The notes below the pieces were generated by a model, which worked only from the letters and a program-made list of their open reading frames with translations, was not told where the DNA came from and made no database searches. A stretch of 6,260 bases of DNA from Octadecabacter sp. GTDB lineage: Bacteria; Pseudomonadota; Alphaproteobacteria; Rhodobacterales; Rhodobacteraceae. The first letter of the stretch is position 1; the number at the start of each line of letters is the position of its first letter. This document shows positions 1 to 5,105 of this stretch, one piece after another. The position numbers and the translations under genes are program-made. The stretch covers positions 1 to 6,260 of the forward strand of contig JAHBAO020000126.1 in assembly GCA_018500065.2 (NCBI GenBank). Reading direction: 5' to 3'.

Positions 1-263
1 ATGGCAAAATCTTTACGCCAAGCATCTGAATGGTGATCTGTGCGGATCAAAACGAGCACCGTCAACGGGCAGCCGATCTTAATCGGGTCAAGCAAAGCCA
101 CCCGCGCACGGATAACGCCGCTCGCTTCCATCGCTTTGATACGTCGCCAGCAAGCGTTGCGCGATAGGGTGACCTGCTCTGATATTGCGTCAACGGTTTC
201 TGTGGCGTCTCGTTGCAGGATGGAAAGGATACGATGATCAATTGTATCTAATTTTGCGTTCAT
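1..263 (-). CDS. Lrp/AsnC family transcriptional regulator, N-terminal part (runs off left edge)
   Basis: This reading frame has no stop before the left edge, so only the first 87 residues are visible. It begins MNAKLDTIDHRILSILQRDA, the usual opening of Lrp/AsnC regulators (LDxxDxxIL..LQ.D). Next comes a helix-turn-helix (about residues 18-45, with VTLSRNACWRRIKAMEASGVI), then the family's linker strand with I..RVALLDP..IG. The following CPLTVLVLIRT is the first strand of the RAM/AsnC effector domain. The rest of that domain, which binds amino acids and builds the oligomer, lies outside the window. Family members bind DNA as dimers or octamers and usually control amino-acid metabolism or transport genes, often including their own promoter. 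No Shine-Dalgarno sequence precedes the ATG at 263; a TACAAT box sits 6 nt upstream instead. The gene is divergent from the DUF6356-like gene. Family assignment is firm; the effector and targets cannot be told from this fragment. Confidence 0.88.
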   Translation of the reverse strand, partial: MNAKLDTIDHRILSILQRDATETVDAISEQVTLSRNACWRRIKAMEASGVIRARVALLDPIKIGCPLTVLVLIRTDHHSDAWRKDFA

Positions 264-264
264 G

Positions 265-281
265 TTGGGATTGTATCCCAA
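265..281. promoter_or_regulatory. perfect inverted repeat over the Lrp-gene start (putative operator)
   Basis: TTGGGATTGTATCCCAA has perfect 6-bp arms (265-270 and 276-281) around a 5-nt centre, and it ends 1 nt before the regulator's start codon. On the minus strand it contains TACAAT (270-275), a close match to a -10 box. A protein bound here would block initiation, which fits autoregulation by the adjacent Lrp-type gene. The dyad is seen directly; its role is inferred. Confidence 0.45.
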
Positions 282-288
282 TGAAAAG

Positions 289-308
289 CAAATTGACCAG
301 TCAATTTG
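289..308. promoter_or_regulatory. 20-bp perfect palindrome in the divergent spacer (putative operator)
   Basis: CAAATTGACCAGTCAATTTG has two perfect 9-bp arms (289-297 and 300-308) around a 2-nt centre. AT-rich flanks around a short dyad centre suit binding by a helix-turn-helix dimer. It lies between the divergent Lrp-type gene and the DUF6356-like gene, so it could act on either or both. It also contains TTGAC on both strands, which could double as -35 elements. It has no U-tract and does not sit at a gene end, so I do not read it as a terminator. Confidence 0.5.
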
Positions 309-355
309 GGACGGTTTTACGCGGTTCACAGGGTAGGTTGATGAAAACCATTCAC

Positions 356-360
356 AGGAG
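356..360 (+). promoter_or_regulatory. Shine-Dalgarno AGGAG that fixes the start of the DUF6356-like gene
   Basis: AGGAG lies 7 nt before the ATG at 368, an optimal distance. It decides against the in-frame ATG at 341, which would add nine residues and has a poorer upstream sequence, and against the much longer in-frame extension back to 185, which runs through the dyads and into the regulator gene. Confidence 0.75.
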
Positions 361-367
361 CCAGAAA

Positions 368-607
368 ATGTCGGACCTTAGTAACCCAAACCGTACGAAC
401 AGCCTCATTGATCGCTGGTTTTTGGCGCATCCGGCAACGGTTGATGAAACGTATTTCCAGCACATGCGTTTCGCGCTCGGGTTCGCATTCTGGCTTGTCA
501 CAGCGGGGCTTGCGGCACTGGTGCACGCGGTCTTTCCGGCACTATGTGAAACCACAGCCAGCCGCATTTTGGGCATGCTTACAGCGCGGATCAGCGCGCG
601 CCATTAG
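368..607 (+). CDS. small single-helix membrane protein, DUF6356-like
   Basis: The protein has 79 residues. A polar N-terminus (1-15) leads into the segment WFLAHPATVDETYFQHMRFA (17-36). Then comes one hydrophobic stretch (about 36-58, GFAFWLVTAGLAALVHAVFP) and a short basic tail with a CETTASRIL motif (60-68). From memory, the HP.(S/T)V.E(S/T)Y..H..FA pattern, the LVHA.FP..CE.TAS motif and the size match the DUF6356 family, common in Rhodobacteraceae and relatives and of unknown function. One transmembrane helix and no signal-peptidase site suggest a small inner-membrane protein. The AGGAG at 356-360 supports this start. It is divergent from the Lrp-type gene, and its stop lies only 3 nt from the end of the convergent MBL-fold gene. 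The family name is recalled, not searched; the coding call is more certain than the name. Confidence 0.78.
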   Translation: MSDLSNPNRTNSLIDRWFLAHPATVDETYFQHMRFALGFAFWLVTAGLAALVHAVFPALCETTASRILGMLTARISARH

Positions 608-610
608 GTG

Positions 611-1639
611 TTAGACCGCCTGAAACCAGTAGGCCTCGTCGCGCAATTCACGTGTGGCTTGGCCGGTTTGGTGTAGATGGTTTAGGTGGGCGAGCGCTTC
701 TACCAAGGCCAGACCATACACACCTTCACCGATTTCACGCTTGAACAACGGCGCAAAGCAATCGCCTGCGCGTTTTGGCTCGCTGATATGCGTCAGCAGG
801 CGGTTTAGTGCGCCATGATGGTTGTCGATCAATTGCTGCATACGTTTGGGCAGCCCAGTGAACGGCAACTTGTGACCACCCAAGACCAGATGGTCTTCAC
901 GTGCGAAAGGCGCAATACGCTCACATGATTCCAGCCATTCCGCCAGTGGATCGGCGTCTGGTTCGGTTGGATAAACACCGATGTTGGGACTGATGGATGG
1001 CAGCAACTGATCGCCGCCGATCACCAGATTGTCGTCGCGACTCCAGAAGGTAGCGTGTTCCGGCGCGTGGCCGTTGCCCATGCGAATGTCCCATGTGCGA
1101 CCACCAATTTGGATCGTTCCACCTTCTTGCAAACGGGTAAAACCAACCGGCATGGGATGCACGCAATCGGCAAAGTTAAAGGGTCGATCTTCGCGGCGTT
1201 TGGCCAGCATGCTAGGGGCCATGCCCGCGCGTTGGTAGAATTTAATCGACTGTGAAGGGTAAGCGGGCTGTTCGTCCAGCGTCAGCATACGTGCCATCAG
1301 CCAGCCCGTGCGCGGCATCGCCAATTCCGCGCCCGCCTCTTGGAACCATCCGGCCAAACCGATGTGATCGGGGTGGTGATGGGTGCCAATGATCCGGCGC
1401 ACAGGTTTTCCCGCCAACGGGCCCGCCAGCAGCGTTTCCCAAATCGCACGCGTTTTGCTGGTATCGAAACCTGTGTCGATGATGGTCCAACCATCCCCGT
1501 CATCCAGTGCGTAAACATTCACATGATCCAGCGCCATTGGCAGCGGCAGGCGCATCCACAAGACGCCATCCGCGATGTCCGTAACTTCACCATGCTCAGG
1601 CGGTTCTGGCCAAGGGTAATGAATTTTTCCGTCAGCCAT
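611..1639 (-). CDS. MBL-fold metallo-hydrolase with winged-helix-type C-terminus
   Basis: This 342-residue protein is a metallo-beta-lactamase-fold hydrolase. The metal site appears complete: THHHPDH (86-92) supplies H87, H89, D91 and H92; H191 is in NGHAPEH; D210 is in IGGDQLLPSISPNIG; H256 is in GGHKLPF. Residues about 20-260 form the MBL domain, including the early strand LDHVNVYALDDGDGWTIIDTG. The remaining 80 or so residues (LP.R..QLIDNHHGALNRLL onward) match the C-terminal winged-helix extension of the LACTB2/YqjP-like subgroup. Members hydrolyse thioesters, esters or nucleic acids, so the substrate cannot be read from the fold. It starts 15 nt after the acyl-CoA dehydrogenase stop, with no clear Shine-Dalgarno and an in-frame TGA just upstream, so the ATG at 1639 is the first usable start and translation is probably coupled. 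The pairing suggests, by inference only, an acyl-CoA or ester substrate in the same pathway. It ends 3 nt from a convergent gene. Confidence 0.9.
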   Translation of the reverse strand: MADGKIHYPWPEPPEHGEVTDIADGVLWMRLPLPMALDHVNVYALDDGDGWTIIDTGFDTSKTRAIWETLLAGPLAGKPVRRIIGTHHHPDHIGLAGWFQEAGAELAMPRTGWLMARMLTLDEQPAYPSQSIKFYQRAGMAPSMLAKRREDRPFNFADCVHPMPVGFTRLQEGGTIQIGGRTWDIRMGNGHAPEHATFWSRDDNLVIGGDQLLPSISPNIGVYPTEPDADPLAEWLESCERIAPFAREDHLVLGGHKLPFTGLPKRMQQLIDNHHGALNRLLTHISEPKRAGDCFAPLFKREIGEGVYGLALVEALAHLNHLHQTGQATRELRDEAYWFQAV

Positions 1640-1654
1640 AGTAAGGGGCGTCTT

Positions 1655-3355
1655 TCATGAAGCGAGATCAACCAGCGTGACCGCCATTAAATCATTTGCT
1701 CCTTCGCGTACATGGGCCAATAGGCTCGTGTGTTCCGGCAAGATACGTTTGATGTAAAATGTCGCCAAACGCTTGCGCGCGCCGTCATCGCTCAACGCCG
1801 CCGCGAGGTGGTAATGCCCGCCAAGGACACGCGCAAAAGCGCGCAGGTATGGCACGGCCCCCGCAAATCTGTCGTTCAATTCTTGGGACACCAGCCATTC
1901 GGTTGTCTCGCGCAATGTCTCTGCGGCTTGCCAAACAGGTTCAGCCAAATCAGGGAGGGTCGCCTTGCCAGCCTCGGCCGCAGCCTCGATTTCATCGAGA
2001 AGCGCAAAGGCCGCATCGCCGTTGTCCATCATCTTTCGGGCCACAAGATCCATCGCTTGGATACCGTTCGTGCCTTCATAAATCGCAGTGACGCGCACAT
2101 CGCGGGCGTACTGCGCGGCCCCTGTTTCTTCCATGAAACCCATGCCGCCATGCGTCTGAATGCCAGTCGATGCGACCTCAGTGCCGATGTCGGTGCCAAA
2201 GGCCTTGGAAATTGGTGTGAGCAGGGCCGCGCGTGCATTCCATGCGGCGTTTCCCGTTGCGGTGGCCATGTCGATTGCGACAGCATTTGCCAGTGAAATA
2301 GCCCGCGCGGTAAAGACATCGGCCTTCATTGAGGCAAGCATCCGGCGAACATCGGCGTGCTCAGCGATTGTACCTGTGCCGCTGGCTTTGCCCTGCTTGC
2401 GGTCCGTCGCATAAGACAACGCGTGTTGATATGCGGCTTCTGCGACGCCGATCCCTTGCGTAGCTACACCAAGCCGTGCGTTGTTCATCATGGTGAACAT
2501 GGCGGCCAAACCTGCGTGCGGTTCACCAACAAGCCAACCTGTCGCGTTGTCATATTCCATAACCGCCGTTGGCGAGCCGTGCAGCCCCATTTTATGTTCC
2601 AAACTGACGACGCGCAGCGAATTTCGCACACCTAAGCTGCCGTCTGCATTGGGAATAACCTTAGGCACCATGAAAAGGCTGATTCCTTTGACGCCGTCCA
2701 CCGCATCGGGCAAGCGTGCGAGGACTAAGTGGCAAACGTTCTCGGTGAAATCGTTGTCCCCCCATGAGATGTAGATTTTCTGGCCTGAAATCGCGTAACT
2801 GCCGTCATCGTTCGGTTCAGCCTTTGAGCGTAATGCGCCAACGTCCGACCCTGCTTGCGGCTCGGTCAGGTTCATTGTGCCCGTCCATTCGCCGGATATC
2901 AGCTTCGGCAAATAGGTTTCCTTAATGGCATCGCTGGCGTGATGTTCCAACGCTTCAATCTGCCCTTGGCACATCAACGGGTTCAACTGCAACGATAAGC
3001 ACGCGCCAGCCATCATGTCATTCACTGCGGTTGCCAACGTAAGTGGTAGCCCCATGCCGCCATTTTCGGGGGAGGCTGAAATTCCTATCCAACCGCCTTC
3101 CGCGATGGCCTTGAACCCTTCGGCGAACCCCGGTGAGGTCCGCACGATCCCGTTTTCCAGAACGGCGGGATGCTCATCCCCTGATTTTTGTAGCGGCGCG
3201 AGGATCTCATCGCTCAGCTTTGCGGCTTCGGTCAGGATTGCATCACACATTTCTGGCGTGGCTTCACAAAAGCGATCCGTAGCGGCGACTTGGTCAAAAC
3301 CGACAACATGATCCATGAGAAACCGGAAATCTCTGATTGGTGAACGATAGGGCAT
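1655..3355 (-). CDS. acyl-CoA dehydrogenase, DmdC-like long branch
   Basis: This 566-residue flavoprotein should oxidise an acyl-CoA to the 2,3-enoyl-CoA, passing electrons to electron-transfer flavoprotein. A short N-terminal segment (YRSPIRDFRFLMDHVVGFDQV, 3-23) and a C-terminal extension (about 450-566) frame the core. Both are features of the roughly 570-600-residue branch that includes DmdC, the 3-methylmercaptopropionyl-CoA dehydrogenase of DMSP demethylation. Visible motifs are the FAD/substrate signature TMNLTEPQAGSDVGALRSKA (160-179), QTHGGMGFMEETGAAQYARD (400-419) and AIYEGTNGIQAMDL (424-437). E427 in the last motif aligns with the catalytic base of medium-chain dehydrogenases (YEGT). 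The start at 3355 has GGAG 7 nt upstream. The gene leads an apparent two-gene operon with the MBL-fold hydrolase and is divergent from sua5. Automatic pipelines over-apply the DmdC name; DmdC, a fatty-acid or a branched-acid dehydrogenase all remain possible, so no symbol is given. Confidence 0.93.
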   Translation of the reverse strand: MPYRSPIRDFRFLMDHVVGFDQVAATDRFCEATPEMCDAILTEAAKLSDEILAPLQKSGDEHPAVLENGIVRTSPGFAEGFKAIAEGGWIGISASPENGGMGLPLTLATAVNDMMAGACLSLQLNPLMCQGQIEALEHHASDAIKETYLPKLISGEWTGTMNLTEPQAGSDVGALRSKAEPNDDGSYAISGQKIYISWGDNDFTENVCHLVLARLPDAVDGVKGISLFMVPKVIPNADGSLGVRNSLRVVSLEHKMGLHGSPTAVMEYDNATGWLVGEPHAGLAAMFTMMNNARLGVATQGIGVAEAAYQHALSYATDRKQGKASGTGTIAEHADVRRMLASMKADVFTARAISLANAVAIDMATATGNAAWNARAALLTPISKAFGTDIGTEVASTGIQTHGGMGFMEETGAAQYARDVRVTAIYEGTNGIQAMDLVARKMMDNGDAAFALLDEIEAAAEAGKATLPDLAEPVWQAAETLRETTEWLVSQELNDRFAGAVPYLRAFARVLGGHYHLAAALSDDGARKRLATFYIKRILPEHTSLLAHVREGANDLMAVTLVDLAS

Positions 3356-3358
3356 AAG

Positions 3359-3371
3359 TCGTCTCCGACGA
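3359..3371 (-). promoter_or_regulatory. Shine-Dalgarno of the acyl-CoA dehydrogenase gene within a small dyad
   Basis: Read on the minus strand, TCGTCGGAGACGA contains GGAG (plus positions 3363-3366) 7 nt before the ATG at 3355, which fixes the start. The same bases form a perfect 5-bp inverted repeat (TCGTC/GACGA) around GGA. In the mRNA this could form a small hairpin covering the ribosome site. The Shine-Dalgarno call is good; a regulatory hairpin is speculative because the stem is short. Confidence 0.5.
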
Positions 3372-3447
3372 GAGGATGTTTGAAATTGGATGCCTTGGAA
3401 TCAAAAGGGCAGCCGCGTATGTGGGTGTTAATTGAAAGGCTAATCAC

Positions 3448-3483
3448 ATGGGCCAAACCCGCAACCGAAACGCAGCGTCATGA
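3448..3483 (+). promoter_or_regulatory. 11-codon leader ORF overlapping the sua5 start (possible translational coupling)
   Basis: ATG at 3448 opens a frame encoding MGQTRNRNAAS. It ends in TGA at 3481-3483, and that stop overlaps the sua5 ATG (3480-3482) as ATGA. AAGG at 3436-3439 lies 8 nt before the leader ATG, whereas the bases directly before the sua5 ATG show no Shine-Dalgarno. The arrangement suggests ribosomes load at the leader ORF and restart at sua5. The peptide has no recognisable regulatory codon run, so attenuation is not implied. It could be chance, because such a short frame carries little statistical weight. Confidence 0.4.
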
Positions 3484-4442
3484 ATGAACTTACAACTCAA
3501 GTTTTTGCATCCGATCGGGCCGGATTAAGTGGTGCTGCGAAGCTGTTGGTGAACGGCGGGCTCGTCGCTTTTCCGACTGAAACCGTTTACGGATTGGGCG
3601 TAGATGCCCGTAACAGTGATGCGGTTGCGCGGCTTTATCAGGCCAAAGGACGGCCCAGCTTCAACCCGCTGATCGTGCACGTGGCCAGTCTTGAGAATGC
3701 CGAAAAGCTCGTTGTGTTTGACGACACCGCACGCGCCTTGGCGCAGGCATTTTGGCCGGGTGCGTTGACTTTGGTGTTGCCGTTGCGCCTTGATGCCAAA
3801 ATTTCGCCCCTAGTGACGGCAGGCTTGGAAACGCTTGCGGTGCGCGTGCCAGACCACCCCGTTGCACAAGGTTTGATGGTTGCATTTGACGGCCCCATCG
3901 CAGCACCCTCCGCCAACCCGTCAGGAGAGGTCAGCGCCACAAAGTTCGCTCATGTGCGTGACCAAATGACGGGCCGGATCGAGGGTATCGTTGATGGTGG
4001 CGACTGTGGTGTGGGGCTTGAGTCTACAATCGTCGCAACGCAGCCCAAGCCGACATTGCTGCGGGCAGGGGGGCTTCCGGTCGAAGCGTTAGAGGCGGCG
4101 CTGGGCGACGAGCTTGCCCTTGCGGGCGAAACCGCCGCCCCGTCATCCCCCGGACAACTGGCGTCGCATTATGCGCCGAAAGGCACAGTGCGGCTGAACG
4201 CGATTGACCTTGAGGATGGGGAAACCTTGCTTGGCTTTGGCGCTGTAGATGCCGCGGTAAATCTTTCGCCGTCCAGTGATTTGATTGAGGCCGCAGCGCG
4301 TTTGTTTGATGCTTTGCATCAGTTGAACGCGCTTGGCGCTGAAAAAATTGCTGTGTCCCCGATTCCCGATCACGGACTCGGACGTGCGATCAATGACAGG
4401 CTGCGTCGTGCTGCGGCTCCGCGTTCAGGCGCTGCCACCTGA
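3480..4442 (+). CDS. sua5: L-threonylcarbamoyladenylate synthase, Sua5 long form
   Basis: This 320-residue cytoplasmic enzyme makes threonylcarbamoyl-AMP from threonine, bicarbonate and ATP. It is the first step of the t6A37 modification on ANN-decoding tRNAs; TsaD, TsaB and TsaE complete the transfer. The YrdC-type catalytic domain covers about 8-205, with FPTETVYGLG (31-40), KGRP (56-59, ligand-binding K56 and R58), PSANPSG (143-149) and GLESTIV (179-185). A linker with SPGQLASHYAP (223-233), typical of Sua5 proteins, leads into the Sua5 C-terminal domain (about 235-320). This is therefore the long Sua5 type, not the short TsaC of E. coli. Upstream of the ATG at 3480 the frame meets TAA at 3441 with no other start, so this start is the only reasonable one. 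It lacks its own Shine-Dalgarno (see the leader ORF). The gene overlaps the end of the convergent yqgE gene by 18 bp. Confidence 0.95.
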   Translation: MNELTTQVFASDRAGLSGAAKLLVNGGLVAFPTETVYGLGVDARNSDAVARLYQAKGRPSFNPLIVHVASLENAEKLVVFDDTARALAQAFWPGALTLVLPLRLDAKISPLVTAGLETLAVRVPDHPVAQGLMVAFDGPIAAPSANPSGEVSATKFAHVRDQMTGRIEGIVDGGDCGVGLESTIVATQPKPTLLRAGGLPVEALEAALGDELALAGETAAPSSPGQLASHYAPKGTVRLNAIDLEDGETLLGFGAVDAAVNLSPSSDLIEAAARLFDALHQLNALGAEKIAVSPIPDHGLGRAINDRLRRAAAPRSGAAT

Positions 4443-4991
4443 GGCAGACAACATCAAAGGATCAACGCCAAGAATTTTCAATGCTGCGGTCCATTTATGC
4501 TCAGCAGCACGGCCAAAAAGGATGTCTTCATTGGCGTCGCAAACCAGCCAGCCATTGTTGACCAGTTCACTTTCCAGCTGTCTTGGCCCCCATCCGGCAT
4601 ACCCCAACCCCAGCATAGACCGTTTCGGCCCACTACCCGTCGCGATGTCTTCCAGAATGTCGAGGGTCGCTGTCATGGCAATGCCGCTCGCGACTTCCAT
4701 TGTGCCTGCGCCCGACGCGTAATCGGATGTATGCAAAACAAAACCACGCCCCGTTTCGACAGGCCCGCCATAATGGATACGCACGTCAACGCTCAGATCA
4801 CCTTCATCTATCGACAACTGTTCCAGCAGGTCGGAAAATCGAACATCCGGCGCAGGTTTGTTGATGATTAGCCCCATCGACCCATCGCTTGAGTGCGCGC
4901 AGATATAGATCACCGCGTGGTCAAAACGCGGGTCCCCCATATCGGGCATCGCAATCAGAAGCTTGCCAGTAAGGTCAGTGATGTCAGTCAT
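4425..4991 (-). CDS. yqgE: YqgE/AlgH family protein (UPF0301)
   Basis: From the ATG at 4991 this is a 188-residue protein, the usual length for YqgE/AlgH. It carries the family's hallmarks in order: LTGKLLIAMPDMGDPRFDHA (7-26), AHSSDGSMGLIINKP (32-46), HYGGPVETGRGFVLH (73-87), GYAGWGPRQLESELVNNGWL (130-149) and FGRAAEHKWTAALKILGVDP (159-178). The family is a conserved single-domain fold found across Gram-negative bacteria. AlgH was linked to alginate regulation in Pseudomonas, but the biochemical role is unsettled. The frame stays open to an ATG at 5051, which would add 20 residues without family similarity; I prefer 4991 because the conserved region starts right after it. Neither start has a strong Shine-Dalgarno, so the longer form cannot be excluded. 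The gene is divergent from the DsbD-domain gene and overlaps sua5 tail-to-tail. Confidence 0.93.
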   Translation of the reverse strand: MTDITDLTGKLLIAMPDMGDPRFDHAVIYICAHSSDGSMGLIINKPAPDVRFSDLLEQLSIDEGDLSVDVRIHYGGPVETGRGFVLHTSDYASGAGTMEVASGIAMTATLDILEDIATGSGPKRSMLGLGYAGWGPRQLESELVNNGWLVCDANEDILFGRAAEHKWTAALKILGVDPLMLSASGGSA

Positions 4992-5060
4992 GCCATAATG
5001 ATGGGGGTCCGGCCTGCTATGCGCAAGAGCCACACCGCGCGTTACTGACATATCTCTAAC

Positions 5061-5092
5061 CCAAACGTGACTTCCTATTGAAAGGCGTTTGG
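5061..5092. promoter_or_regulatory. inverted repeat in the yqgE / DsbD-domain divergent spacer
   Basis: CCAAACG (5061-5067) and CGTTTGG (5086-5092) are perfect 7-bp arms around an 18-nt centre. They lie between the divergent yqgE and DsbD-domain genes. The arm centres are 25 bp apart, more than two helical turns. It could be a regulator site for the two divergent promoters or a weak cruciform; a chance occurrence is possible. If yqgE starts at 5051, this site sits just outside the coding region; if it starts at 4991, the spacer is 114 bp. Confidence 0.3.
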
Positions 5093-5105
5093 CCGACTAA
5101 GGCAC

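Noticed and set aside
289..308. The 20-bp palindrome as an intrinsic terminator or attachment site
   Set aside because: Its stem is AT-rich with a 2-nt centre, has no T-tract, and lies at gene starts. No integrase or duplicated copy is in the window.
185..367. N-terminal extension of the DUF6356-like frame back to 185
   Set aside because: It overlaps the Lrp-type gene and both dyads, and the AGGAG at 356-360 points to the ATG at 368.
1730..2296. Long open frame (188 codons) on the plus strand opposite the acyl-CoA dehydrogenase gene
   Set aside because: It lies wholly inside a gene with clear catalytic motifs, encodes a Cys/His/Arg-rich product without recognisable domains, and has no ribosome site. 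It is a shadow frame.
3395..3423. Possible sigma70-like promoter TTGGAA - 17 nt - TATGTG upstream of sua5
   Set aside because: The -10 match is only half the consensus, and alphaproteobacterial promoters are too loose to call on this evidence.
3232..3456. 74-codon minus-strand frame across the start of the dehydrogenase gene and the spacer
   Set aside because: It overlaps the well-supported dehydrogenase start in another frame and shows no domain or ribosome site.
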